Origin: Micromonospora sp. C28SCA-DRY-2 | GTDB taxonomy: Bacteria; Actinomycetota; Actinomycetes; Mycobacteriales; Micromonosporaceae | Length of the DNA: 64,000 nucleotides | NCBI RefSeq assembly: GCF_030519475.1 | Contig: NZ_JAUMKD010000001.1 | Span: forward strand, 868,001-932,000 | Direction: 5' to 3' | Shown: positions 24,655 through 34,828 of the stretch, in pieces | Position numbering within the stretch: the first letter of the stretch is position 1 | How the letters are laid out: each line of letters begins with the position of its first letter | The notes under the pieces: model-generated | The model's database searches: none | What the model was told of the DNA's origin: nothing | Seen by the model: the letters and a program-made list of their open reading frames with translations, nothing else | Translations under genes and position numbers: made by a program

Positions 24655-26015
24655 CGGCATCGGTGCGGGCCCTCGGCCTGCCGGCGGTGCTCGCCCTCAC
24701 GGTCGGCGTGCTGGCGAGCTGGCGCCCCGTCCTGCTCGCCGTGCTGGGGCTGGCCGCGCTGCTCGTCTGGGGCCTGTGGACCCCGTCCCGGCTGATGTAC
24801 GCGCTGTTCGCGGTGTTGCTGCTGGTGCCGGTCACCGCCGACCCGGGTTACCCCACCGAACCGGTGTGGGTCGTCCTGCTGGCCGCGACCGCGATCGCCC
24901 TGTTCGGTCGCGTCCAGCGCTTCGATCCGGACCGACCGCTCGCGTCCGTCGGGATGGCCGGGTTCGTGCTGCCGGTGGCGGGGGTGGTCGCCGGCCTGGT
25001 GCACTGGCACGGGCCCAAGACCTTGATCGTGTCCCTCGTACCGTTCGTCTGCTACGCCGTCATCGCCTGGCACGTGGTGGAGGAGGCGCGGCGCGACCCG
25101 GAACTGGTGAAGCGGGTCGCCACGGCCGTCGCCTGGTTGGGTGTGCCCGTCGCGCTGCTCGCGGTCTACCAGCGCGTGAGCGGGACCTGGCCGGTCCTCG
25201 ACGCCCTGGCGACGAGCAACGCGTTCACCTCGTCCGGCGGCGCCGGCCGGTCGGTCGGGACGATCGGCCACCCGATCGTGTACGGCACCTACTGCATGAT
25301 GTCGATGTGCGTCACGCTCGCCCTGCGCGGCCGCCTGTGGCAGTTGCCCTTTGCCGCCGGTGCGGTCGGACTGCTGCTGTCCGGCTCGCGCAGCGCCTGG
25401 ATCGGCATGGCCGCCGCCCTGGTGGTCTGGTACCTGTCGCAGGAACGGAAGGTGACCCGTCGCGGGGTCGCGCTGGTCGCGGCCTTCGTCGCCGCCGGCG
25501 CGGTGCTGGTGCTGGTCGGCCCACGACCGGTGCAGGGCGCGATCGAGATCCTCCGCACCCGCCTGTCCAACGTGACCGGGTCGTCCTCCGCCACCGCGCG
25601 GTACAGCCGCTACGACGTGGCGTGGTCGGGTCTGTGGGAACGCGTCGACACCGTGCTGTTCGGGCTGGGACCGGAGGCGCACGTGCGCTACTTCCAGCAG
25701 GTGGGTATCGGCGACTTCCTGGCCCAGACCTTCGACAACAGTTACCTCACGCTGTGGTACGACTTCGGCCTGATCGCGCTCCTGCCGTTCGTCGCCATAC
25801 TGGTCGCGCTGTTCGTCAAATCCCGGTCGCTGGTTGCCCGGATGCTGGTCGCCGCAATTGCGGCGCAGATCTTCTTCTTCGACTTCTACCTGTGGCCGTG
25901 CGCCGCCGCCGTCCTGATCCTGGCAGCCGGCCTGGCAATTTCTCGGGGTCACCGGAACGGCACTCACCGGGGGGTGCCCGGAATGGCGAAAGTCCCCCTC
26001 GCCCGGGCCGGATGA
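24651..26015 (+). CDS. O-antigen ligase/polymerase-like membrane protein
   Basis: Protein of 454 residues with eleven to twelve TM helices, resembling the Wzy/WaaL (O-antigen_lig) superfamily. The large extracytoplasmic loop between about residues 290 and 370 contains VTGSSSATARYSRYDVAWSG and FDNSYLTLWYDFGLIAL. The Arg-rich start of this loop and its conserved DNSYL segment are hallmarks of glycan polymerases. In this cluster it should polymerise the lipid-linked repeat units exported by the flippase. Coupled to the GT4 gene upstream. Confidence 0.87.
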   Translation: MTASVRALGLPAVLALTVGVLASWRPVLLAVLGLAALLVWGLWTPSRLMYALFAVLLLVPVTADPGYPTEPVWVVLLAATAIALFGRVQRFDPDRPLASVGMAGFVLPVAGVVAGLVHWHGPKTLIVSLVPFVCYAVIAWHVVEEARRDPELVKRVATAVAWLGVPVALLAVYQRVSGTWPVLDALATSNAFTSSGGAGRSVGTIGHPIVYGTYCMMSMCVTLALRGRLWQLPFAAGAVGLLLSGSRSAWIGMAAALVVWYLSQERKVTRRGVALVAAFVAAGAVLVLVGPRPVQGAIEILRTRLSNVTGSSSATARYSRYDVAWSGLWERVDTVLFGLGPEAHVRYFQQVGIGDFLAQTFDNSYLTLWYDFGLIALLPFVAILVALFVKSRSLVARMLVAAIAAQIFFFDFYLWPCAAAVLILAAGLAISRGHRNGTHRGVPGMAKVPLARAG

Positions 26016-26047
26016 GCGAAACTCGCGATGCCTGCCGCACTGCTAGG

Positions 26048-26131
26048 ATGACGGCCGCCGCGGCTCGTGCCGACGAGTTGACCCCGGGCTTCTGGCAGGC
26101 GGCCAGCGACGCAGATGAGGATCAAGAGTGA
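26048..26131 (+). CDS. Possible 27-residue leader peptide coupled to Wzz-like gene
   Basis: Short frame from ATG 26048 to TGA 26129-26131, which overlaps the GTG start (26128) of the next gene. The peptide begins MTAAAARADELTPG and has an acidic C-terminus. The same layout (tiny frame ending in GTGA at the next start) occurs at 19282-19356. No Shine-Dalgarno sequence is evident. Confidence 0.35.
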   Translation: MTAAAARADELTPGFWQAASDADEDQE

Positions 26132-27561
26132 GGCTTTCCGGCAAGCTGCTGCCAGCCAAGACGCCCGGTCGACCAACGGATGATCCAGGGGACCGCAGTG
26201 GCCTGCGCGGCGTCGTCGACAGTTCCCGCCGGGCCGTACTCCAGTGGGTCGAGTTGACCCCTCGGCACTATTTCAAGGCCCTGCGCGCGCGCCGGTGGAT
26301 GGTGCTCACCCTCGTCCTGATCAGCACCGCGGGCGGCGGCCTGGCCACCCTGTTGCAGACGCCGATGTACAAGTCGGAAGTGCAACTGTTCTTTTCGCCG
26401 AACTTCCCCACCAGGGACATTCGCCAACTCGACACCGGCGGAAACTACATCCTGCAACGGGTCCGGTCGTATTCCGAGATCGCCGACAGTCCCGAGGTCG
26501 CCACCACGGTCATAGCGCGGCTGGGTCTGCCGTACTCGTCCGAGGAACTGCTGTCCCGGGTCAGCGTCACGGGCAAGGCGAGCACGGCCATCCTGAACGT
26601 CGAGGTCCTCGACCCGGAACCCGGGCGGGCCCGGGACATCGCCAACGCGATCGGGGCGGAGATGCCCGGCTTCATCGCACGACTGGAGCAGCCGACCGGG
26701 ATCGACACCCCGCCGGTGAAGGTCTCCGTCGTCCGCCCGGCGACCGCGCCGTCGTCGCCGGAGTCGCCGCAGCCTGTGGTCAACATCGGCCTCGCCCTCG
26801 CCGGTGGGCTGTTGGTCGGCACGGTGACGGCGGTCACCGCGTACGCCCGGGAGCGCACCGTGCGGGACGCGGACCACGCGGCCGAGGTCGGCGACCTGAC
26901 CCTGGTCGGGGTCGTCGAGGCCGAACCCGGCGCCAGCCCGCTGCTGGCGCCCGACGAGCGGTCCGCCCGCGCGGAGACCCTCCGGCAGGCGCGGGCGAAC
27001 CTGCGGGTACAGGCCGTCGGTGAACGGCTGACCAGCGTCACGGTCCTCGGTTCCGCGGGCGACGACGGTGGCGCGCTGACCGCCGGGAACCTGGCGGTTG
27101 CCTTCGCCCGGGCCGGCGAGACCGTGGTGCTTATCGACGGGAACCTGCGGAACCCCGAGATCCACGAGTTGTTCGCGGTGCCCAACGAGACCGGGCTGGC
27201 GAACGTCCTGCGGGGCGAGGCGTCCGTCAACGAGGTGACTGTCCAGTGGCGTCCGGACTTCCCGCTCTATCTCCTGCCCGCGGGCCGGGACGAGTCGGGG
27301 CCGACCGAGCGGCTGTTCCAGCCCGACAAGATCGCCGAACTGATGCGGTCCTTCCGGTTGGGCCAGGTCTTCGTGATCGTCAACGGCCCGCCGCTGCTGT
27401 CGGACGCCGAGGCGACGTTCCTGGTCACGGCCACGGACGCGACGGTGGTCGCCGCCCGGGTCGGTACCACCCGGACCGACCAACTGCCCGCCACTGTGGA
27501 CGCGCTGCGACGGATGCGCGCGAACCTGCTGGGCCTGATGGCTGTCCGGTCGACGAGATAG
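26128..27561 (+). CDS. Wzz/CpsD-like chain-length protein with degenerate BY-kinase domain
   Basis: Protein of 477 residues. The N-terminal Wzz part (40-240) has TM1 at about 58-76, an extracytoplasmic coiled region and TM2 near 218-240. The cytoplasmic C-terminal domain (285-470) has the fold of bacterial tyrosine kinases (CpsD/CapB), but every nucleotide motif is altered. Walker A reads GSAGDDGGALTAGNLA (308-323) with no Lys or Ser/Thr in place. Walker A' is LIDGNLRNP (335-343; usually LIDADLRRP). Walker B is VIVNGPP (416-422; usually IIDTPP). There is no Tyr-rich tail. It is probably a non-catalytic chain-length or assembly regulator. Confidence 0.88.
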   Translation: MRLSGKLLPAKTPGRPTDDPGDRSGLRGVVDSSRRAVLQWVELTPRHYFKALRARRWMVLTLVLISTAGGGLATLLQTPMYKSEVQLFFSPNFPTRDIRQLDTGGNYILQRVRSYSEIADSPEVATTVIARLGLPYSSEELLSRVSVTGKASTAILNVEVLDPEPGRARDIANAIGAEMPGFIARLEQPTGIDTPPVKVSVVRPATAPSSPESPQPVVNIGLALAGGLLVGTVTAVTAYARERTVRDADHAAEVGDLTLVGVVEAEPGASPLLAPDERSARAETLRQARANLRVQAVGERLTSVTVLGSAGDDGGALTAGNLAVAFARAGETVVLIDGNLRNPEIHELFAVPNETGLANVLRGEASVNEVTVQWRPDFPLYLLPAGRDESGPTERLFQPDKIAELMRSFRLGQVFVIVNGPPLLSDAEATFLVTATDATVVAARVGTTRTDQLPATVDALRRMRANLLGLMAVRSTR

Positions 27562-27744
27562 CGGCACCTTCCGGATCGAACCGCGCCGGCAGGGATCGCT
27601 GTGCCGGCACAGGCTACGCGGGAAGCCGCAGGAACGGGCGGCACAGCATGGTCCGTTAGAATGGCTCCCGCCTGGTCTCACCACAGGCAGTGGACGACCC
27701 GGACCGGTTCTGAGATCCGGCGACCTTTCCCTGGGGCGACGAGG

Positions 27745-29016
27745 ATGCACGACGACGTCGGGATGCTGTTGCGGCGGGCGGGCTTCGGTCCGACGGCGTC
27801 CGAGTTGGCGGCCGCGAAGAAGGCGGGCTACCAGGCAACGGTGGCCCGGCTGATGGCACCCGCCGGGCCGGACCGGGGCGCCGCGACCGCACCGATTCCG
27901 GATCTCGGCCGGGACCCCTTCGACGATCTGCCGGATCCGACGACCGAGCAGCGGGCCGCGGCGGAATCGCTCCGGAAGCAGCACACCGATGCGATCATCC
28001 GTTGGTGGCTGGACCGGATGACGGTCGCGGACCACCAGGCGAACGAGAAGCTGATGTTCTTCTGGCACGGACACTGGGCCACCTCGATCCGGAAGGTCGG
28101 CAGTCCCCAGTTCATGCTCGCGCAGCACCGGAAGATCCGCAGCTCGCCGAACTTCCGGGTGATGGCGAGGAAGCTGGTATCCGACCCGGCGCTGGTCTAC
28201 TGGTTGGACGGGCAGCTCAACACCAAGCACGCGCCGAACGAGAACCTCGCCCGGGAGCTGATGGAACTGTTCATGCTCGGCATCGGGAACTACACCGAGC
28301 AGGACGTGAAGGAGGCCGGGCGTGCGCTGACCGGCTGGAAGACCGACCTGGGCGTCCCGGAGACCGCCATCTTCTTCCCGGCGGACCACGACGGCAGCCG
28401 TAAGAAGATCCTCGGCACCACCGCCAGGTTCGACGCCTACACCCTGGTCGACTTCCTGGCCAAGCAGCCGGCCTGCGCGCGCTTCATCGCCGCCCGTCTG
28501 TGGTTCCGGTACGGCTCCTCGTCCACGGCCATCGCCCGGTCCACCCAGGAGAAGCTGACGTCGGCATTTCCGGTGGGACTGAACATGCTCCGGGTCCTCT
28601 TCGAGGACGAGCACTTCCGGTCGGGCCAGCACCGGCTGGTGAAGCAGCCGGTCGAGTGGCTGGTCGGCGCCATGCGCCAGTTGAACATCCGGCCGGCCCA
28701 CTTCTCCGAGCAGACGCTGCACCAGGTCGTGAGTGGACTGACCGGGCTGGGGCAGGTCCCCTTCGCACCGCAGAGCGTCGGTGGCTGGCCGAGCGGAGCG
28801 GCCTGGCTGAACTCCGCCGCGGCCCAGGTCCGCCTCGGTCTGGCCGACCTGCTCGCCGGGCTGGCGCAGTTCGACCACCTCACCGCCGAGGAGCTGGCGA
28901 CCATCCTCGCGATCGACACCTGGACCAACCGGACCTATCAGACCTTGAAGCAGGCGAAGAACCCGCGACAGCTCCTGATCCTCGGGCTGGCCAGCCCGGA
29001 GTACCTGGTGAATTGA
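27745..29016 (+). CDS. DUF1800 domain protein
   Basis: Protein of 423 residues covering the full DUF1800 family: N-terminal LLRRAGFGPTASELAAA, the central block MFFWHGHWATS followed by NENLARELMELFMLGIGNYTEQDVKEAGRALTGW (about 168-200), and a helical C-terminus. No signal peptide is visible from this start. ATG 27745 is preceded by a GGGG about eight bases upstream; in-frame starts at 27601 and 27661 lead through sequence without family resemblance. DUF1800 genes nearly always sit beside a DUF1501 gene, as here (one base apart). Biochemical function is unknown; the setting suggests processing or export of the glycan. Confidence 0.85.
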   Translation: MHDDVGMLLRRAGFGPTASELAAAKKAGYQATVARLMAPAGPDRGAATAPIPDLGRDPFDDLPDPTTEQRAAAESLRKQHTDAIIRWWLDRMTVADHQANEKLMFFWHGHWATSIRKVGSPQFMLAQHRKIRSSPNFRVMARKLVSDPALVYWLDGQLNTKHAPNENLARELMELFMLGIGNYTEQDVKEAGRALTGWKTDLGVPETAIFFPADHDGSRKKILGTTARFDAYTLVDFLAKQPACARFIAARLWFRYGSSSTAIARSTQEKLTSAFPVGLNMLRVLFEDEHFRSGQHRLVKQPVEWLVGAMRQLNIRPAHFSEQTLHQVVSGLTGLGQVPFAPQSVGGWPSGAAWLNSAAAQVRLGLADLLAGLAQFDHLTAEELATILAIDTWTNRTYQTLKQAKNPRQLLILGLASPEYLVN

Positions 29017-29017
29017 C

Positions 29018-30277
29018 ATGGACCCGTTGACCCGCCGCAAGTTCCTCCTCGCCTCCGCCACGGCCGGCGGCGCCGCCGCCATCGCCGCCAGCGGGTTCGG
29101 GCTCGCCGAGTTGCTCGCCACCGCCCGTGGAGACGACGGGTCGGACGCCGACGACGGCACCGACAAGCTGGTCCTGGTCACGCTCTACGGCGGCAACGAC
29201 GGGCTCAACACCGTCATCCCGTACGCGGATCCGGCATACCATTCCGCCCGCCCCGAGCTGGCCTACGCCCCGGAGAAGGTGCTGCACCTCGACGACTCGC
29301 TCGGCCTGAACCCGGTGCTGACCGGGCTGAAGCGACGCTGGGACGATCGACAGCTCGCCGTCGTACTCGGCGTCGGCTACCCCAAGCCCGACCGGAGCCA
29401 CTTCCGCTCCATGGACATCTGGCAGACCGGGTCGCCGGAGGCGCCCGTCCCCACCGGATGGGTGGGTCGCTGGCTGGACGGCACCAACGCCACCGCCGAG
29501 GCGGCCGTCAGCTTCGAGCCGGTGCTCCCGCCGCTACTCGTCGGCGCGACGCGGGTGGGAGCGTGTGTGGCGGTCGGTGGGCTGCAACTACCGCCCGGGA
29601 TCAACGCGGACCTGGTCGCCGCGCTCGGGCGGACCCAGGACGGCGAGTCGGAGCTGCACCTACGCGCGGCAGAGTCCTACCAGGACTTCCTCCGGGTGAA
29701 CGAGCTGGTCGAACAGGCCGCGAACAGCCCGGCGCCCCCGGAGGTGGCCGAACTCCCGCCCCTGCCGGCCACCGCGACCGGTGGCGCCAGTTCCCTGGCC
29801 GCCCAGCTCGCCCTGGTGAGCCGCTGCGTGGAGGCCGGAGTGCCCACGCGGGTCTACTCGGTGAGCCTGGGTGGCTTCGACACCCACGCGAACGAGCGGG
29901 TCGGCCAGGAGTGGCTGCTGAAGCAGCTCGACGAGGCGCTCACCGCGTTCCTGGACCGGATGGCGAAGACGAAGGCCGGTCGGCGGGTGACCGTGGCCGT
30001 CTACAGCGAATTCGGCCGCCGGGTCAGGGCCAACGCCTCGGACGGCACCGACCATGGGACGGCCGGGCCGCTGCTCGTGATGGGCCCGGGCATCGCCGGC
30101 GGGTTCTACGGCGAGCAACCGAGCCTGACCGACCTGGACGACGGCGACCTCAAGGCGACGACTGACTTCCGCGACGTCTTCGGCACGCTGCTCGGTTCCG
30201 TGCTGCGGGCCGACCCCGCCCAGTATCTCAACGGCTACCAGGCGAAGCTGCTGCCATTCGTCCGCGGCCGGGTGTAG
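29018..30277 (+). CDS. DUF1501 domain protein, Tat-exported
   Basis: Protein of 419 residues related to the alkaline-phosphatase/sulfatase-like DUF1501 family. The N-terminus carries a twin-arginine signal (T5-RRKFLL, hydrophobic stretch to about 33). Family motifs are LVLVTLYGGNDGLNTVIPY (about 50-68), YSVSLGGFDTHANE, and VAVYSEFGRRVRANASDGTDHGTAGPLLVMG, whose Asp/His residues could bind metal. It follows the DUF1800 gene by one base and is almost certainly its functional partner. Substrate unknown; being exported folded implies a cofactor or metal. Confidence 0.88.
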   Translation: MDPLTRRKFLLASATAGGAAAIAASGFGLAELLATARGDDGSDADDGTDKLVLVTLYGGNDGLNTVIPYADPAYHSARPELAYAPEKVLHLDDSLGLNPVLTGLKRRWDDRQLAVVLGVGYPKPDRSHFRSMDIWQTGSPEAPVPTGWVGRWLDGTNATAEAAVSFEPVLPPLLVGATRVGACVAVGGLQLPPGINADLVAALGRTQDGESELHLRAAESYQDFLRVNELVEQAANSPAPPEVAELPPLPATATGGASSLAAQLALVSRCVEAGVPTRVYSVSLGGFDTHANERVGQEWLLKQLDEALTAFLDRMAKTKAGRRVTVAVYSEFGRRVRANASDGTDHGTAGPLLVMGPGIAGGFYGEQPSLTDLDDGDLKATTDFRDVFGTLLGSVLRADPAQYLNGYQAKLLPFVRGRV

Positions 30278-30347
30278 CGGCGACGGCCGACGTGCGTGGA
30301 CCGGGACGGGCACCGCGCCCGCCGCGGCCGGCGGCACGGGCCCCGGC

Positions 30348-32108
30348 TCAGTCCCCGTTCCCGATCTTCTGACGGTCGGCCGCGTGCTGGCGGTAGGTCT
30401 GGGCGACGAGGTTGGTGGGCGAGCTGTCAGTGGTGCTGCTGAGTCTGGTGATGGCGTCCGCGTAATCGCCGGCGAAGTAGGCGTCGAGGCCGCTCCGGTA
30501 CAGCCGATCGGTGTCACCGAGCTGGTTGGTGACACCGGCTTCGCCGAGCATCGCGGCGAGCGTGGCCGCCGGCACGACCGCCCGGTTGGCCTTGTCGGGC
30601 AGTTCCTCGTCGTTGTCCAGGATGCCGGCGACCCGGCCGCTTGTGTCGATCACCAGGCCGCCGCGGGAGTGGATGCCGACGTCGCCGTTGACCCGGTAGC
30701 CGGACACCTGCCCCACGCTGCCCGAGCTGGCCACGATCACCGGCTTCGACGCGACGGTGTAGGTGGCGGTGAGAGGGTCCTTGTCGCTGGTGGCGTAGCC
30801 GACCGAGACCAGTTGGGTGCCCTGCTGGACGACGTCAGTGGTGTTCAGCTCGGCGACCGGGAGACGCTCCTGGGCGAACTTGACCAGGGCCACGTTGCCC
30901 ATCTCGGGATCCCACGTCCGGACGATCTCACCCGGGATCGCCGGGCTGTCGGTGACATTGCCCTTGGCCACGTTGAACTGCCCGAACAGCCGGACCTCCG
31001 GCTCCTGCCCGGTGTCCAGGCCGGTGAAGACGCTCTTCTTGAGATTGGTCGCGACGTACTCGTCGAGCTTGCCGGACTCGAGCTTCTTCTCCTCGATCAG
31101 GATCCGACCCAGGGTGTAGAGGGCGTTCTGGGTCGCGGTGTCGGCCGCGGGCCGTACGCAGAGGCCGTTGGTGAACGCGTGGCCGGTCGTACTCACGACG
31201 AAGCCGCTGCAGCGGCGGTTGAAGGTGACCGGCGCCGCCCGCAGCGGTGTCTTGGTCGCCTTGTCCCGCAGGTATCCGGTGTAGACGACCTCCACGTAGA
31301 CCAGCGACGGCGAAGCGATGGCGACCGCCCGCTCTTCGAGGGTGTAGGGCGGCGGCGACTTCTTGTCGTCGCCCGAGCCCGCCCAGACGATCACGCCGCC
31401 GACACCCGCGAGGAGCACCAGGACCAACGCGGAGATGCCGAGCCAGAGACCGGTGCGACGGGGGCGCGGCTCGGAGGGCTTGATCCGGCGGTCCGGCGCG
31501 GCGAACGGGTCGTACGAGGTCGGCTCAGCCGGTGCAGTGGCGTGCGGTCCGGGCGACTGGGGCGTGCCCGAGACGGGCTGGGCCGAGACCGGGTGCGCCG
31601 AGACGGGCTGCGCGGACGCGGGCTGCGCGGACACGGGCTGCGGCGAGACCGGCTGCGCGGAGACCGGGCCGACCTGGATCGCCCAGGGCATGACGGGTGC
31701 GCCGGACGTCGGCTGGGGCGCGCCCGAGACCGGCTGCGGCGGGTTGGGGATGGTCTGCGGGGCCCCGGAGACGGGCATGTCGGCACCGATGTCCGTGGGC
31801 ACCGGCTGGTAGTCGGCGCCGAGCGCGCGGAGCAGCTTCTCCGCACCTGGCCCGGCCTCCGACGGGTACGCCACCCAGGGCGAGTCGGCCGAGAAGTCGG
31901 CGTACGCGTAGGCCTGCCCACCCGGTTGCTGCGCGAGCGAGTCCGCCATCGCGGCGAACGCCTCCCGCCAGCGCGGGTCGGTGGCGGCGGCGCCCTCCAG
32001 CACGGCGACGGTGACGAACCGGCCCTGCGAGTCGATGGCCGCCCACGCCTTCCCGACCACCGACCCGCCCAGCACGTGGGTGAACCTGTAGGGGCCAACC
32101 GGCTGCAT
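30348..32108 (-). CDS. Membrane protein: kinase-lobe-like N-terminus, QPVSA repeats, degenerate trypsin domain
   Basis: Protein of 586 residues. Residues 5-60 read like the N-lobe of a Ser/Thr kinase (GPYRFTHVLGGSVVGKAWAAID, then VTVAVLEG), but the catalytic Lys of VAxKxL is Ala and no C-lobe follows. Residues 110-185 are Pro/Ser-rich, with QPVSA-type pentapeptide repeats. A TM helix spans 222-243. The outside part (255-500) has a trypsin/HtrA-like fold in which the His site is TNGLCV (His to Leu), the Asp site is GNVALVKF (Asp to Asn), and the Ser site is HSRGGLVID. A short TPR-like tail (FAGDYADAITRL) ends it. Probably a non-catalytic sensor or scaffold. Start ATG 32108 has AGAGGAG upstream. 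Confidence 0.75.
   Translation of the reverse strand: MQPVGPYRFTHVLGGSVVGKAWAAIDSQGRFVTVAVLEGAAATDPRWREAFAAMADSLAQQPGGQAYAYADFSADSPWVAYPSEAGPGAEKLLRALGADYQPVPTDIGADMPVSGAPQTIPNPPQPVSGAPQPTSGAPVMPWAIQVGPVSAQPVSPQPVSAQPASAQPVSAHPVSAQPVSGTPQSPGPHATAPAEPTSYDPFAAPDRRIKPSEPRPRRTGLWLGISALVLVLLAGVGGVIVWAGSGDDKKSPPPYTLEERAVAIASPSLVYVEVVYTGYLRDKATKTPLRAAPVTFNRRCSGFVVSTTGHAFTNGLCVRPAADTATQNALYTLGRILIEEKKLESGKLDEYVATNLKKSVFTGLDTGQEPEVRLFGQFNVAKGNVTDSPAIPGEIVRTWDPEMGNVALVKFAQERLPVAELNTTDVVQQGTQLVSVGYATSDKDPLTATYTVASKPVIVASSGSVGQVSGYRVNGDVGIHSRGGLVIDTSGRVAGILDNDEELPDKANRAVVPAATLAAMLGEAGVTNQLGDTDRLYRSGLDAYFAGDYADAITRLSSTTDSSPTNLVAQTYRQHAADRQKIGNGD
31560..31664 (-). repeat. 15-bp tandem repeats encoding QPVSA-type units
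   Basis: In-frame, imperfect repeats based on GAGACGGGCTGCGCG (plus-strand reading), seven to eight units long, encode the pentapeptide QPVSA and variants QPASA and HPVSA at residues 149-181 of the membrane protein. Copy number could vary between strains. Confidence 0.75.
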
Positions 32109-32280
32109 GCCAACTCCTCTGTTCAATCGCCGTGCGGATCCTACAGAGCCGATGCTCAGCCATCCGCCCGCCGGTCGCCCGCCCGACACAATTCGGGACG
32201 CCGGGTCCGACCTGCGGAATCCACCGTGGCCACCGGAGCCTGGCGCGGGCACGCCCCGGCCGCCAGCGGTGACGCCTTGC

Positions 32281-32297
32281 GCTGTGAAAGTTTTCAT
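32281..32297. promoter_or_regulatory. TGAAA-GT-TTTCA operator-like motif, copy 2
   Basis: GCTGTGAAAGTTTTCAT, identical over 17 bases to 16417-16433. It lies just upstream of the TAGAGT -10 box of the rpiR-type gene, over the -35 region, as expected for an autoregulatory operator. Confidence 0.55.
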
Positions 32298-32300
32298 GCA

Positions 32301-32306
32301 TAGAGT
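32301..32306 (+). promoter_or_regulatory. -10 box (TAGAGT) for leaderless rpiR-type regulator
   Basis: TAGAGT ends six bases before the ATG at 32313; the operator-like 17-mer ends four bases upstream of it. Confidence 0.5.
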
Positions 32307-32312
32307 CGCGGC

Positions 32313-33164
32313 ATGAATGAGGGAACTGCCGTGGCCCCCGGCGAGCAGGTGCTCGACCTGTTCCACGGGGTACGGCTCACTCCCACCCAGCGCCGGATCG
32401 CGCACTGCCTGGTGCAGCACGCCCCGGCCGCGGCCTACCTGTCGGCGGCCGAGGTGGCCGAGCTGGCCGGGGTCAGCCAGCCGTCGGTCACCCGGTTCGC
32501 GGTCGCGCTCGGCCACGACGGCTACCCGGCGCTGCGCCGCCGGCTACGCGAGCTGACCGCCGCCACCACTGCCGGGTCCGACGGCGCCGGCAACGAACTC
32601 CAGCAGGCGGTACGCGCCGAGATCGGCAACCTGGACCGGCTGGCCGGGCAGCTCGCCGACCGGGAGCCGATCGCCGAGAGCGGCCGGCTGCTGGCCGCCA
32701 GCCGCCCGCTGCCGGTGCTCGGCCTGCGGGCCGCCGCGCCGCTGGCCGCGTACTTCGCCTACTTCGCCGCCAAGGTGCACCCGGACGTGCGGGTGCTCGA
32801 CGACGGCGGCAGCCTGCTCACCGACCGTCTGGAACAGGCCGCCGAGGCCGGGGCGTCCGCCCTGCTCGCCTTCGTGCTCCCCCGCTACCCCCGGGAGACC
32901 CTGGACGCGCTGCGTGAGGCCCGGGCCGCCGGCCTGCGCGTGGTGGCGATCACCGACTCGCCGGTCAGCCCGGCCGCCGAGCACGCCGACGTGGTGCTGC
33001 CCGCCGCGGTCGGCGCGCACCTCGTGTTCGACCTGCACACCGCCCCGATGACGCTGGCCATGGTGCTGCTCCAGGCGATCTGCGACGCCGCACCGGCCGA
33101 GACCCAGCGCCGGCTGGAGGCGTTCGAGGCGTCCGCCGCCCGCCGTCAGTTGTTCCTCGGCTGA
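32313..33164 (+). CDS. MurR/RpiR-family regulator of the hut operon
   Basis: Transcription factor of 283 residues: N-terminal HTH_6 domain (about 15-85; SAAEVAELAGVSQPSVTRFAVALGHDGY) and a C-terminal SIS domain (about 110-265; VLGLRAAAPLAAYFAYF, VVAITDSPVSPAAEHADVVL). SIS domains of this family sense phosphosugars, but in hut clusters of actinomycetes RpiR-type proteins probably sense a histidine-pathway intermediate. The gene is 12 bp from hutU and the stop overlaps the GAGAGGAG ribosome site region of hutU, so it is part of the operon. The TGAAA-N2-TTTCA motif over its promoter is its likely binding site. Confidence 0.88.
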   Translation: MNEGTAVAPGEQVLDLFHGVRLTPTQRRIAHCLVQHAPAAAYLSAAEVAELAGVSQPSVTRFAVALGHDGYPALRRRLRELTAATTAGSDGAGNELQQAVRAEIGNLDRLAGQLADREPIAESGRLLAASRPLPVLGLRAAAPLAAYFAYFAAKVHPDVRVLDDGGSLLTDRLEQAAEAGASALLAFVLPRYPRETLDALREARAAGLRVVAITDSPVSPAAEHADVVLPAAVGAHLVFDLHTAPMTLAMVLLQAICDAAPAETQRRLEAFEASAARRQLFLG

Positions 33165-33176
33165 GAGGAGACCGAG

Positions 33177-34826
<1,650 letters not shown>

Positions 34827-34828
34827 GG

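Noticed and set aside
26122..29181. 1019-residue open frame on the minus strand opposite the Wzz-like and DUF1800 genes
   Set aside because: Gln/Arg/Gly/His-rich composition typical of the reverse complement of GC-rich coding DNA; the plus strand encodes recognisable families.
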